A stretch of DNA of 64,000 nt from CAZLDI01 sp964558415 (GCA_964558415.1 CAZLDI010000003.1:62001-126000), one strand, 5' to 3'; shown: positions 32,316-41,927, numbered from the stretch's first letter. Notes: generated by a model from the letters alone, not told the origin. Numbers and translations: made by a program.

Positions 32316-33781
32316 GCGCCTGTCAGCTCCCGCATCGCCTGCAGCACGGGTTGCACGAACTCCTCGCGGTGTACCTCCGTGTAGATGCGCATTAGCGGCT
32401 CCGTTCCGGACAGGCGGATGAGCACCCACGAATTGTCGTCGTGGAAGTCGAGGCCTAACGCGGGGTCCTCCAGCACGAAGCGCAGACCGTCCGTCCGGTC
32501 GCTGCCGAGGACGCGCAGCCCCGCGATCTCTCGCGGCTCGATCGATTCGAGCCGTGCGCGCACGCCGTCGCGCTCAGCGTCGGTCATCGTGATGTCGATT
32601 CGGTCGTAGTAGTGCGGCCCCACTCTTGCGTACACCTCGTCGACGAGGGCGGGAAGGTTCCTGCTGCGCCGCGCCATCAGGTCAAGTACGTACAGGCCCG
32701 AGAGGATGCCATCGCGTTCCGGCAGGTGGCCGCGGAAGGCGAAGCCGCCTGACTCTTCGCCGGCGATCAGCGCATCAACCTCGGTCATCTTGGGGCCGAG
32801 ATATTTGAAGCCGACGCCGGTCTCGTGCACCGGGACGCCGTACAGCTCTCCCAGGTGCTGGATCATGCTCGTCGTTGTGACTGACTTCACGAGCGGCCCG
32901 CGGTCACCGCGCACCTCCAGGAGGTAGTAGGCGAGCAGCGCGAACGTCTGGAGCTGGTTCACGAACCGCCCCTCGCCGTCCAGCAGGCCTATGCGGTCGG
33001 CGTCGCCGTCCGTCGCCAGCGCGACCTGCGCGCCCGACTCTCGTACCGCGGCGGCTGTGACTTCGAGGTTGTGGGCGATGGGCTCCGGGTTGTGCATTCC
33101 GGGGAACGCGGGATTGCGCTCGCCCCGAATCTCGACGACCTCAGTCGTGCCGCCGGACAACAATTGTCGCAGGTAACCCGCGCCTGCTCCGTGCATCGGG
33201 TCCGCCACCACGCGCATTCCCGCGCCGCGCAGGCGTTCGAGGTCGACAAGCTGCGATAGGTGTTCCAGGTATTCCGGGGCTGGGTCGAACGTGCGCACGA
33301 CGCCACGCGCCGTGGCTTTGTCGATCGGCGTTTGAGGAGGTTCGCTCGACAGCGCTTCCGGAATGAACGACTCGATGCGGGCGAGGACGTCCGGCGGCGC
33401 GGCGCTCGCCTGGTCTGTGCGCACCTTGAACCCGGAGTAGTTGGCCGGATTGTGGCTGGACGTGATGACCACGCCACCCGCCGCGTTGTACCGCCGGATG
33501 GAGTAGCCGATGACGGGTGTGGGCGCCGGGCGGTCGCACAGGAACACCGGCATACCGTTGGCAGCCATGACTTCGGATACGGCGGTGGCGAACTCCTGGG
33601 ACAGGAATCGCGTGTCGTAGCCGACGACCACGCCGCGCGACGCGAGACCTTGTTCTTTGAAATAAAGGGCGGTGGCCTGTGCGCAGGCGCGGACGTTTTC
33701 GAACGTGAACTCATCGGCGATGATCGCCCGCCAGCCGTCGGTACCGAAGCGGATTGGCGATGCCTTCACGCCGAGACTCAT
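32312..33781 (-). CDS. Phosphoglucomutase/phosphomannomutase
   Basis: 489-residue alpha-D-phosphohexomutase. Catalytic phosphoserine S109 lies in ITSSHNPANYSGFK, the metal loop in ATDGDADRIG, and the sugar-specificity loop in GEESGGFAF; the C-terminal phosphate loop reads RLSGTEPLMRIY. It converts hexose 6-phosphate and 1-phosphate. It overlaps both neighbours by 4 bases, so the three sugar genes are tightly coupled (nucleotidyltransferase, mutase, isomerase). Confidence 0.95.
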   Translation of the reverse strand: MSLGVKASPIRFGTDGWRAIIADEFTFENVRACAQATALYFKEQGLASRGVVVGYDTRFLSQEFATAVSEVMAANGMPVFLCDRPAPTPVIGYSIRRYNAAGGVVITSSHNPANYSGFKVRTDQASAAPPDVLARIESFIPEALSSEPPQTPIDKATARGVVRTFDPAPEYLEHLSQLVDLERLRGAGMRVVADPMHGAGAGYLRQLLSGGTTEVVEIRGERNPAFPGMHNPEPIAHNLEVTAAAVRESGAQVALATDGDADRIGLLDGEGRFVNQLQTFALLAYYLLEVRGDRGPLVKSVTTTSMIQHLGELYGVPVHETGVGFKYLGPKMTEVDALIAGEESGGFAFRGHLPERDGILSGLYVLDLMARRSRNLPALVDEVYARVGPHYYDRIDITMTDAERDGVRARLESIEPREIAGLRVLGSDRTDGLRFVLEDPALGLDFHDDNSWVLIRLSGTEPLMRIYTEVHREEFVQPVLQAMRELTGA

Positions 33782-34470
33782 GCGAGCGCGGGCTGCGCCA
33801 GCTCCTTCTCGGTCTCGGCCAGGTCTTTCAGAGTGTCGATCGCCTTCCAGAACGTGCGCGACCGAAACGCATAGAGCTTACCGGCGGCAGAGAGTTGCGG
33901 GAACAGGCTGTCCTCGTGGTCGCCGACATCCGGGAGGTCCGCGAAAAACTCGCGGTTCAGCACGTACATGCCCGCGCTCAGCCAGTGGGGCAGCAGAGGC
34001 TTCTCACGAAAGCCGCTGACCCGCTGGCCCTTCTGGCTCACTATGCCGTACGGGCTGCGTAATTGCACCAGGAGCAACGTGCCCACAGCGCCGGTGCGCA
34101 CGTGCTGGCGGACGACCGGCGCCAACGGCTGAGTGTGTATGTTATCGCCGTTCGTGGCGATCACGAACGGTGCGTTTCCCGGGACCTGACGAAACGCCTG
34201 CTTGAGGGCGCCACCGCGACCGAGCGGCTGCTGCTCAATCGAGTAGCCGATCCTCAGCCCAAAACGCGCCCCGTCGGCGAAGTAGGCTTCGATGACTTCG
34301 TGCCGGTACCCGCAGGCAAGCACGGCGTGCGTGACGCCGTTGTCTCGGAGCCACTCCACCTGGCGCTGGAGGATCGGTTTCCCGGCCAACGGGACCATCC
34401 CCTTGGGTCGGTCGTCGGTCAGCGGGCGTAAGCGCTGCCCTTCGCCGCCCGCAATGATGATGGCGTGCAC
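33778..34470 (-). CDS. Sugar-1-phosphate nucleotidyltransferase
   Basis: 230 residues; Rossmann-like nucleotidyltransferase with IIAGGEGQRLRPLTDDRPKGMVPLAGKPILQ at the start, and FVIATNGDNIH and GFREKPLL later. Activates a hexose 1-phosphate to an NDP-sugar. It is shorter than GlmU or RmlA and lacks a left-handed beta-helix; GDP-mannose or UDP/dTDP-glucose formation cannot be distinguished. It is first in a three-gene operon with the mutase and isomerase. Confidence 0.92.
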   Translation of the reverse strand: MHAIIIAGGEGQRLRPLTDDRPKGMVPLAGKPILQRQVEWLRDNGVTHAVLACGYRHEVIEAYFADGARFGLRIGYSIEQQPLGRGGALKQAFRQVPGNAPFVIATNGDNIHTQPLAPVVRQHVRTGAVGTLLLVQLRSPYGIVSQKGQRVSGFREKPLLPHWLSAGMYVLNREFFADLPDVGDHEDSLFPQLSAAGKLYAFRSRTFWKAIDTLKDLAETEKELAQPALA

Positions 34471-34523
34471 GGCCCTAGCCTACCATTTGGGCCGCTTATG
34501 CTGAACTTGATGCGGACGCCCCG

Positions 34524-35708
34524 CTATGCCGTTTGCACCTCGCGCAGGCGGTTGGCGGCGGCTTGAAGCGCGGCGACCCGGTCCGTCTGCTCCCACGGCG
34601 CATCAATGTCGCTTCTTCCGAAGTGTCCGTACGATGCCGTGGGCCGGTAGATCGGTCGCCGTAGACGCAGGTCGCGAATGATCGCCCTGGGGCTGAGATC
34701 AAACGTCTGGCGGACAAGGTCAGTCAGGCCGTCGTTCGCGAGCTTGCAGGTGCCGAAGCTCTCCGCGGAGACGCCCAGTGGCTGGGGATGGCCGATCGCG
34801 TACGACAGCTCAATCTCCACTCGGTCCGCGAGCCCGGCGGCGACGAGGTTCTTGGCCACCCAGCGCGCGGCATAGGAGGCGGAGCGGTCCACTTTGGACG
34901 GGTCCTTACCGGAGTACGAGCCGCCGCCGTGACGCCCGACGCCGCCGTACGTGTCCACGATATTCTTGCGACCGGACAGACCCGAGTCCGCCGCGGGTCC
35001 GCCGAGAATGAACGAACCGCTGCGGTTAACGTGAATGTCAGTCGCGTCGTCCATCCAATCGCCGACGACGGGCTTGATGACGGTTGCGACGACATCGTCC
35101 CAGAGCTGCTTGGGGGAGATGTCCGGGTCGTGCTGAGCAGCTATCACCACCGCCTGGATCCGCTTTGGCACGCCGTACGAATATTCTATCGTGACCTGTG
35201 ACTTGCCGTCCGGTCGGAGGTAACGGAGCGTCCCGTCCTTTCGCACCTCCGCCAAGCGCTTGCAGAGCTTGTGCGACAGGTCGATGGGAAGGGGCATCAG
35301 GTCCGGCGTTTCGTTGCAGGCGAACCCCAGCATTATGCCCTGGTCTCCCGCGCCCTCGTCGTCGCCGACAGCAGTGTTGATCTCGGAGGATTGCTCCTTA
35401 ATCGAGACGATGACACCGCAGGAGTCGGAGCTGAACCCGTACTCTGGCTCCGTGTAGCCGATTTCGTGGATCACCTGCCGGGCGATACCCGTGTAGTCCA
35501 CGTGGTGGGGCGTCGAGATCTCGCCCAGGATGACGACGAGACCGGTGGTCGCCGTCACTTCACAGGCGACGTGCGCCTCCGGGTCGTGCGCGATGATCTC
35601 GTCAAGGATCGCGTCCGCGATCTGGTCGCAGACCTTGTCGGGATGGCCCTCCGTCACGGACTCGGAAGTCATCAGGAGAGACGGGGAGCTCATAAAAGTC
35701 ATGGTCAT
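34524..35708 (-). CDS. metK: S-adenosylmethionine synthetase
   Basis: 394 residues from the ATG at 35708, which has a strong Shine-Dalgarno (AAGGAGG, 35716-35722) seven bases upstream; the frame extends further but without homology. Makes SAM from methionine and ATP. Motifs: SVTEGHPDKVCDQIADAILDE, GAGDQGIMLGFACNETP and GRKNIVDTYGGVGRHGGG. No SAM riboswitch lies in its own leader, although mtnA nearby has one. Divergent from it is a tRNA-like RNA (35774 onward). Confidence 0.97.
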   Translation of the reverse strand: MTMTFMSSPSLLMTSESVTEGHPDKVCDQIADAILDEIIAHDPEAHVACEVTATTGLVVILGEISTPHHVDYTGIARQVIHEIGYTEPEYGFSSDSCGVIVSIKEQSSEINTAVGDDEGAGDQGIMLGFACNETPDLMPLPIDLSHKLCKRLAEVRKDGTLRYLRPDGKSQVTIEYSYGVPKRIQAVVIAAQHDPDISPKQLWDDVVATVIKPVVGDWMDDATDIHVNRSGSFILGGPAADSGLSGRKNIVDTYGGVGRHGGGSYSGKDPSKVDRSASYAARWVAKNLVAAGLADRVEIELSYAIGHPQPLGVSAESFGTCKLANDGLTDLVRQTFDLSPRAIIRDLRLRRPIYRPTASYGHFGRSDIDAPWEQTDRVAALQAAANRLREVQTA

Positions 35709-35773
35709 AGTGACACCTCCTTGTTGATCTCGGTGCGTTTGCTGGTTGAGGATACAGGACGCGGAGGGTGTGA

Positions 35774-35980
35774 CCAGGTGGAGAGTGAACCCCTCGAGTG
35801 AGGGGCGCCGATTGATACCCGGTCGGTCCGCCAATGGCGGATGGGGTGCAAGTCCCCCGCTCTCCGCATTATTTCACCTTGACTGCGTCGGCCAAACGAC
35901 TTCATACTGATGGTGCTGGGTATCAATCGGCGCCGCCATTTGAGCGGTTCGAGGAGAGCGGGCGAAAGCCCGCTTTTCTG
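35774..35980 (+). ncRNA. Structured tRNA-like attenuator RNA, copy 1
   Basis: Plus-strand RNA between divergent metK and ahcY. It folds as a selenocysteine-type cloverleaf: 8-bp acceptor (GGAGAGTG 35780-35787 with CGCTCTCC 35858-35865), 6-bp D-stem with 4-nt loop (35790-35805), anticodon-like arm (35807-35823, loop TTGATAC with anticodon GAT in one register), long variable arm (TCCGCC/GGCGGA), 4-bp T-stem with loop TGCAAGT, and discriminator G35866. Downstream, 35918-35934 is a perfect 17-nt complement of the anticodon arm (35804-35820). GGAGAGCGGG (35953-35962) can steal the acceptor 3' strand, and an intrinsic terminator follows. G-U pairs and GNRA loops fit only this strand. The T-loop has G55 and the D-loop lacks GG, so canonical aminoacylation is uncertain. 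No RNA family I know matches. Confidence 0.7.
35955..35980 (+). terminator. Intrinsic terminator of tRNA-like RNA copy 1
   Basis: GCGGGC (35958-35963), GAAA loop, GCCCGC (35968-35973) and TTTTCTG. The stem can extend by AGA/TTT. Its 5' arm is part of the competing antiterminator helix with 35856-35865. Confidence 0.88.
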
Positions 35981-36116
35981 TTCTCAAGTGCCCTCCTCCC
36001 AGCCGGTCAGGCACTTTCTTTTGGGGGAACTGTTTTCCTTGGGGTAGATAGTGACGCATAGCTCTTGTGTTCTGATTTCTGTCTATAGTAGTGTGCGTCC
36101 CGGGCGGAGACGCCAA

Positions 36117-36334
36117 CAGGTGGGAGAGTGAAGCGTTCGAGCGAGCGCCCGCAGATGACACTTGCTGGGTCCGCCGAGAGGCGGATGGGGTGCGAGTCCC
36201 CCGCTCTCCGCTCTGGAACGTCGCTCCGCGGTTGACATCCTGGCACGGTCGTGGGAAAGTGGATGCACCAGCAGGTGTCAATCGGGGCCGCGCTTGAGCG
36301 GTTCGAGGAGAGCGGGCGAAAGCCCGCTTTTCTG
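36117..36334 (+). ncRNA. Structured tRNA-like attenuator RNA, copy 2
   Basis: Second tandem copy, same order of elements. Acceptor GGAGAGTG 36123-36130 with CGCTCTCC 36202-36209; D-stem GCGTTC/GAGCGC (36133-36148) replaces CCCCTC/GAGGGG of copy 1 with the pairing preserved and loop GAGC for GAGT; anticodon-like loop ATGACAC (36155-36161, anticodon GAC); variable arm TCCGCC-GAGA-GGCGGA; T-arm GGGG-TGCGAGT-CCCC. The downstream complement (36268-36283) has changed to contain GTC, matching GAC. Antiterminator GGAGAGCGGG is at 36307-36316. A -10-like TATAGT is at 36084-36089. The RNA ends right at the ahcY stop codon on the opposite strand. Confidence 0.7.
36309..36334 (+). terminator. Intrinsic terminator of tRNA-like RNA copy 2
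   Basis: GCGGGC (36312-36317), GAAA, GCCCGC (36322-36327), TTTTCTG. It is identical to copy 1. Read-through would continue as antisense RNA across ahcY. Confidence 0.88.
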
Positions 36335-36337
36335 TTC

Positions 36338-37609
<1,272 letters not shown>

Positions 37610-38341
37610 CTACGCTCCTTCCGGGACTAGTTCCTCGCCTGCAAGTGACTCCCTGATTTCTTCACTCTCCCTGATGGCCGCGTCCCAGTGCGGCGTAAAG
37701 TCGTCGCGGCGGGGCATCATCGCCAGGAACGGCAGCTCCTCCCGCTTATAGACCTCGATAACCCGGCGCAGTTCCGGCACGGGATCGGGGTGGTCGTCCA
37801 CGCGAAGGTCGCACAGCGGATATTCCTGCTCGTGCACCACCCTGACGCCCGCGGACTGTGTGCCGCGCCTATCGCCGCCGGCCATTTGGCCGGCTTCCAG
37901 CGCCCGGATCAAGCGCTCAGGCAGTTCCTCGTGAGCGCTGGTCTCGAAGGCGCGGGCCATCGCTTGCACCACGCCCTCAGCGACGAGGATGTTGCCCAGA
38001 CAGACGTATCCCGCGCCCACGACATGCCCGGCCCACGGGATGCATCGCTCCCCCGTGTACGCGGCTACACGCGCGTCCGCGTCTACGATCGCGAACTGGC
38101 GGAGGTCGCGACCCGCATCGTCCTCGACAAGCCTGTCGAGGACGCGCTCTGCGGGAAGGCCTTGCTCCAGGAGCGTCAGCCCATCGATGCCGAGGTACGG
38201 ATTGACGAAAGCCTGGCTGGCGATGGCGCCGATGCCCGCCCGACAGTAGGGGACAAGCCCGCCGGCGGCAAGCGCCTTGCTGGATGTGGCGACTCCAAGC
38301 ATCCCTGTGCGCGGGCAGCGGGCGGCGATAGAGAACGTCAC
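37610..38341 (-). CDS. DUF1028 family protein (Ntn-hydrolase-like)
   Basis: 243 residues. The family opening TFSIAARCPRTGMLGVATSSKALAAGGLVPYCRAGIGAIASQA is clear; the Thr after the initiator Met is the expected N-terminal nucleophile after processing in Ntn-type hydrolases. Function in bacteria is unknown. It abuts the ahcY ATG directly and overlaps the upstream DJ-1-like gene by 4 bases, so it is co-transcribed with both. Confidence 0.88.
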   Translation of the reverse strand: MTFSIAARCPRTGMLGVATSSKALAAGGLVPYCRAGIGAIASQAFVNPYLGIDGLTLLEQGLPAERVLDRLVEDDAGRDLRQFAIVDADARVAAYTGERCIPWAGHVVGAGYVCLGNILVAEGVVQAMARAFETSAHEELPERLIRALEAGQMAGGDRRGTQSAGVRVVHEQEYPLCDLRVDDHPDPVPELRRVIEVYKREELPFLAMMPRRDDFTPHWDAAIRESEEIRESLAGEELVPEGA

Positions 38342-38940
38342 GCCGTCGCCCCGGCGAATTCGGGCGGCTTCGGATAGTACTCCATCATCTTCTGCACGTT
38401 CAGCGCGGTCTGCTGGCCCTTGAGCAGGCTGACGAGGTAAAGCGCCATGTCGATGCCTGCTGACACCCCAGCGGAGGTGATCACATTCCCGTCATGGACG
38501 TAGCGCTCGCCCTCGCACACTTCGACGTCCCCAAGGCCGCGCAGGAGCTGGATGGCGGCCCAATGCGTCGTCGCCTTGCGCCCGCTCAGAAAGCCAGCGC
38601 TATGCAGGATCAGCGCGCCCGTGCAGACGGAGGTGACGTACGTGCAGGTCTCCGCGGCTTTGCGGATGAAATCGAGCATCCGAGGGTTCTTCATTTCGTC
38701 ACGCGAGCCGAGCCCGCCCGGAAGCAGAACGACGTCCAGCGCGGGCGCGTCGTCGAATCCGTAGGAGGCCCCAACTTCAAGGCCATTGAAGCCGCGTACC
38801 CTCCCGGGCTTCTCAGCGATCGTTACCACTTTCCACTCGCCACCGGAAGAGGCCTGCAGCACCCCGAACGTCTCATAAGGGCCCACGGCGTCCAGCTCCT
38901 CGAAGTCCGGGTACAGGACGATGCCGATGTGTTTAGTCAT
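38338..38940 (-). CDS. DJ-1/PfpI superfamily protein
   Basis: 200 residues. The flavodoxin-like domain carries the nucleophile-elbow cysteine C106 in YVTSVCTGALILHSAGFL, and DVVLLPGGLG upstream. The sequence is closest in pattern to the isonitrile-hydratase/ThiJ-type group (AVGPYETFGVLQ at the start, ITSAGVSAGIDMALYLV at the end). A role in hydration or glyoxalase-like repair is possible; the substrate is not readable. It is coupled to DUF1028 downstream (ATGA). Confidence 0.9.
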   Translation of the reverse strand: MTKHIGIVLYPDFEELDAVGPYETFGVLQASSGGEWKVVTIAEKPGRVRGFNGLEVGASYGFDDAPALDVVLLPGGLGSRDEMKNPRMLDFIRKAAETCTYVTSVCTGALILHSAGFLSGRKATTHWAAIQLLRGLGDVEVCEGERYVHDGNVITSAGVSAGIDMALYLVSLLKGQQTALNVQKMMEYYPKPPEFAGATA

Positions 38941-39024
38941 CCGGGCGTTCCTTCCTAATCCGTCTCGTCAAGTCGGCAGCTGCTTCAGGCGCGCGCTCAG
39001 CGATCCGATCATAGCCCAGGGAAG

Positions 39025-39912
39025 TCATCTCGCTACAACCTCCGTCCCCTGCCCTCGCCAACGGGCCAGCGCGCGACGCACCAGACTGAAGGTACCGAAG
39101 GGCTCTTTGCGGAGCAGCGGCGTCTCGTGCAGTGTACAGGCCACGTCGTAGCCCAGACGCCGGTAGACGCTGATAGCCGGACCATTCTCTGCTTCAACCG
39201 TCAGCACGACCAGCGCGTCTCGTCGAAGCAGCTCTGCGGTGGTTGCGCTGGTGGCCGCAGCCCCGAAGCCGCGGCCGCGGTAGGCGGGGTGGGTGAATAC
39301 GTTGCCCACAACCCCGATTCGCTCGGCGTCCGAAATCACGTGAGTACCGGCGATTGACACGAGGAGCCCGTCCCTGACCACGCCGTAGTAAACCGCATCA
39401 TCTATGTGCTGCGGCCTGTAGTTGGATGGGGCGCCTTCCGCCGAATAGAGGCGGTTTATCGCGCTCAGGTCAGCGCCGCTCAGGCGTGTTGTCGCGCCTG
39501 CCGACGGCCGGAAAGACTCGTGCGCAACGGACATTCGCAGCATCGTTTGCGGTCGCGTGAAGAAGAAGAACTTCTCGGCCACGCGGCGATGTTCAGGCTT
39601 CAAACTGCCGAAGCTGAAGCGTGGCCCCGGGTGCAGGCTCAGGAGGGCGTCCAGGGCCAGCGGGTCGCCGGTGGCGAAGAAGGCGCGCCCGAGGCCGCTG
39701 CGACTGTGCATCACCAGCGCGCGCCCGTCGGGTCCTTCCGCGGCGTACCAGTCTGACGCCGGGAAGAGGCGCTCATCGAGTTGCGCCAGCGCGTAGGCGG
39801 CGTACACTCGGTCGTCCTGCAGCCACGCCCGGATTTCATCGCGGTCCGTGATCCTCTGGATCGTGTACAGCACGCGCGACGAAGCGCGGTCGCCGGAAAG
39901 CGCGGCGGTCAT
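39025..39912 (-). CDS. GNAT family N-acetyltransferase
   Basis: 295 residues. The C-terminal half is a GNAT domain with the acetyl-CoA loop VFTHPAYRGRGFGAAATSATT and the late motif ENGPAISVYRRLGY. The N-terminal ~130 residues look like a second, degenerate GNAT-like domain. The substrate is unknown. It is the last gene of the mtnA-mtnP unit, overlapping mtnP by 4 bases (ATGA), and so is likely under the SAM-I riboswitch. Confidence 0.9.
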   Translation of the reverse strand: MTAALSGDRASSRVLYTIQRITDRDEIRAWLQDDRVYAAYALAQLDERLFPASDWYAAEGPDGRALVMHSRSGLGRAFFATGDPLALDALLSLHPGPRFSFGSLKPEHRRVAEKFFFFTRPQTMLRMSVAHESFRPSAGATTRLSGADLSAINRLYSAEGAPSNYRPQHIDDAVYYGVVRDGLLVSIAGTHVISDAERIGVVGNVFTHPAYRGRGFGAAATSATTAELLRRDALVVLTVEAENGPAISVYRRLGYDVACTLHETPLLRKEPFGTFSLVRRALARWRGQGTEVVAR

Positions 39913-40802
39913 CGCTCGACGCTCCCGGCAGGCTGTCCTACGTACTTGCCGATGATCGGCGCCAGCCGCTCTTTCGTCTCAGCCGGTACCAGCTCAGGAG
40001 CAGTCACCAGCGCTGTCCTGAGCGCGCTCGCGCAGATGCAGTTGCGCTCCGCCGGAAGCCGACGCAGCGTCAGACCGACGGCCTGGCGCGACACTGCCGC
40101 GTTCTTGAGCAGGTTGGCGACGATCATCTCCGCCGTAACGTCTTCATGCGCCTCGTGCCAGCAGTCGTAGTCCGTCGAGCAGGCAAGGACCGCGTAACAG
40201 ATCTCCGCTTCGCGGGCCAGCTTCGCCTCAGGCAGCGCGGTCATGCCGATGACCGCCGCACCCCAGTTGCGGTAGAGATTCGACTCCGCCCGGGTTGAGA
40301 AAGCGGGGCCGTCCATCACGACCATGGTACCTGCTGCGTGAGTGGTCGCGCCTGCTTCGCGGGCCGAATTCGTGAGCACAACGCGAAGTTGCGGACAGAA
40401 CGGGTCGCCGAAGGCTATATGCGCGACGAGCCCCTCGCCGAAGAACGTCGATTGTCGGCCGCGCGTGCGGTCGATGACCTGATCGGGCACGACCATGTGG
40501 AGCGGCTCTATCTCCTCGCGCAGGCTGCCGACGGCGCTGACGGCGATGATGAACTCGACGCCCAGGCCTTTGAGCGCCCAGATGTTCGCCCGCGACGGCA
40601 GCTCGGCCGGGAGGATACGGTGTCCGATGCCGTGGCGAGGCAAGAAGGCGACGCGCTGCCCGTCCAGATCACCCGCGACGATCGCGTCGCTTGTCTCGCC
40701 GAACGGCGTATCGATCCGCATCTCCTCAATCTCCGTCAGCCCCTCCATCTGATAGAAGCCGCTTCCACCGATGACCGCCGCGCGAATTCGCCGCTCAGCC
40801 AC
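39909..40802 (-). CDS. mtnP: S-methyl-5'-thioadenosine phosphorylase
   Basis: 297 residues. Phosphorolysis of methylthioadenosine to adenine and methylthioribose 1-phosphate. Typical family text: AVIGGSGFYQMEGL, FLPRHGIGHRILPAELPSRANIWALK, TMVVMDGPAFSTRAES, IGMTALPEAKLAREAEICYAV and the base-binding ACSTDYDCWH. It feeds mtnA (next gene upstream) and apt (adenine salvage, 1.3 kb upstream). Confidence 0.95.
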   Translation of the reverse strand: MAERRIRAAVIGGSGFYQMEGLTEIEEMRIDTPFGETSDAIVAGDLDGQRVAFLPRHGIGHRILPAELPSRANIWALKGLGVEFIIAVSAVGSLREEIEPLHMVVPDQVIDRTRGRQSTFFGEGLVAHIAFGDPFCPQLRVVLTNSAREAGATTHAAGTMVVMDGPAFSTRAESNLYRNWGAAVIGMTALPEAKLAREAEICYAVLACSTDYDCWHEAHEDVTAEMIVANLLKNAAVSRQAVGLTLRRLPAERNCICASALRTALVTAPELVPAETKERLAPIIGKYVGQPAGSVER

Positions 40803-41862
40803 TTACCGCCGCCTTCTCCGCGCACAGCCTGTGCAAGCTCTCCTTATAAGGCGGTCGCGCAACCCCGTTCTCCGTGACGATCGCGGCGATGTATTCGCCG
40901 GGCGTCACGTCGAAGGCGGGGTTCATCGCCAGCGCTCCGACTGGCGCCATCGCGGAGCCGCGGATGTCAGTAATCTCTTCCGCTGCGCGCTGTTCGATCT
41001 GGATGCCCTCGCCGGAAGCCACTGATAGGTCGATCGTGCTCGTCGGCGCCGCAACGTAGAACGGGACTCCGTTTTCCCTCGCCACGACCGCCAGCGGGTA
41101 AGTCCCGATCTTGTTGGCCGCGTCCCCGTTGGCGGCGATGCGGTCCGCGCCGACAATGACAGCGTCCACCATGCCCCGGCGGAGCAGAGACCCCGCCGCC
41201 GCGTCTACGATGAGCGTGTAGGGGATGCCGTCCCTGGCCAGCTCCCAGGCGGTCAGCCTCGCACCCTGGAGAAGCGGCCGCGTTTCGGGTACAAACACGT
41301 GACGCAGTCCCCGCTCAAGGTAGGCGCTGCGGATGACGCCGAGCGCAGTACCGTAGCCTCCGGTTGCCAGTGCACCCGCGTTGCAGTAGGTCATCACGGC
41401 AGACTGCTGGGCGAGGAGTTGCGCACCGTTGGCGCCGATGCGTCGGTTGGCCACGATGTCCTGTTCGTGGATGCGACGCGCCTCGCCCATGAGGGCCTTC
41501 CTTGCGTCCGCGACGTCAGTGCTCTGATCGAAAGACCTCAGCATGCGGTTCAGGGCCCAGGTGAGATTGACGGCAGTTGGCCGCGTGGCGGCAAGCTCAG
41601 CGGCGGCGTTGCGGAGGCGGTGCCGCAGGCTGTCCACGTCAGCGTCGAGGGTTGCGAGGGTGACGAGGAGGAGGGCATAGGCGGCGGCGACCCCGATGAG
41701 CGGCGCGCCTCGGATCTGTAGCGTGCGGATCGCCTCAGCGACGAGGCGGTAGTCGTTCGTCTCGACCCAGACTTCTCCCTGAGGCAGGCGCGTTTGATCC
41801 AGAAAGCGGACTTTGCCTCCAGGCACCCAGTCTATCGGTTTGAATATTGTGTCTTCTGACAT
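40795..41862 (-). CDS. mtnA: Methylthioribose-1-phosphate isomerase
   Basis: 355 residues from the ATG at 41862 (MSEDTIFKPIDWVPGGKVRFLD); the frame continues upstream into the riboswitch and is not coding there. Converts methylthioribose 1-phosphate to the ribulose form. Catalytic C160 (MTYCNAGALATGGYGTALG) and D240 (VGADRIAANGDAANKIGT) are present. It overlaps mtnP by 8 bases. The leader carries a SAM-I riboswitch with an intrinsic terminator. Confidence 0.96.
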   Translation of the reverse strand: MSEDTIFKPIDWVPGGKVRFLDQTRLPQGEVWVETNDYRLVAEAIRTLQIRGAPLIGVAAAYALLLVTLATLDADVDSLRHRLRNAAAELAATRPTAVNLTWALNRMLRSFDQSTDVADARKALMGEARRIHEQDIVANRRIGANGAQLLAQQSAVMTYCNAGALATGGYGTALGVIRSAYLERGLRHVFVPETRPLLQGARLTAWELARDGIPYTLIVDAAAGSLLRRGMVDAVIVGADRIAANGDAANKIGTYPLAVVARENGVPFYVAAPTSTIDLSVASGEGIQIEQRAAEEITDIRGSAMAPVGALAMNPAFDVTPGEYIAAIVTENGVARPPYKESLHRLCAEKAAVSG

Positions 41863-41888
41863 CGACCTCTGGCCGACCGTCGTCGGGC

Positions 41889-41916
41889 AATAAAAAACTT
41901 CTCGCGGTGGAGAAGT
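41889..41916 (-). terminator. Riboswitch-controlled intrinsic terminator before mtnA
   Basis: On the minus strand ACTTCTC, CACCGC-type loop, GAGAAGT and then TTTTTTAT. The competing GTGAAGT immediately upstream can pair with ACTTC, giving the antiterminator form. Confidence 0.88.
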
Positions 41917-41927
41917 CACACACTTCA

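Noticed and set aside
36232..36260. A TTGACA box inside tRNA-like RNA copy 2 as an internal promoter
   Set aside because: The -10 at the right distance is poor (GAAAGT) and copy 1 has no equivalent.
35709..36337. A minus-strand tandem riboswitch in the metK leader
   Set aside because: The T-tracts after the hairpins, the G-U pairs and the GNRA-type loops are consistent only with the plus strand, and no SAM, SAH or other aptamer consensus was recognised on the minus strand.
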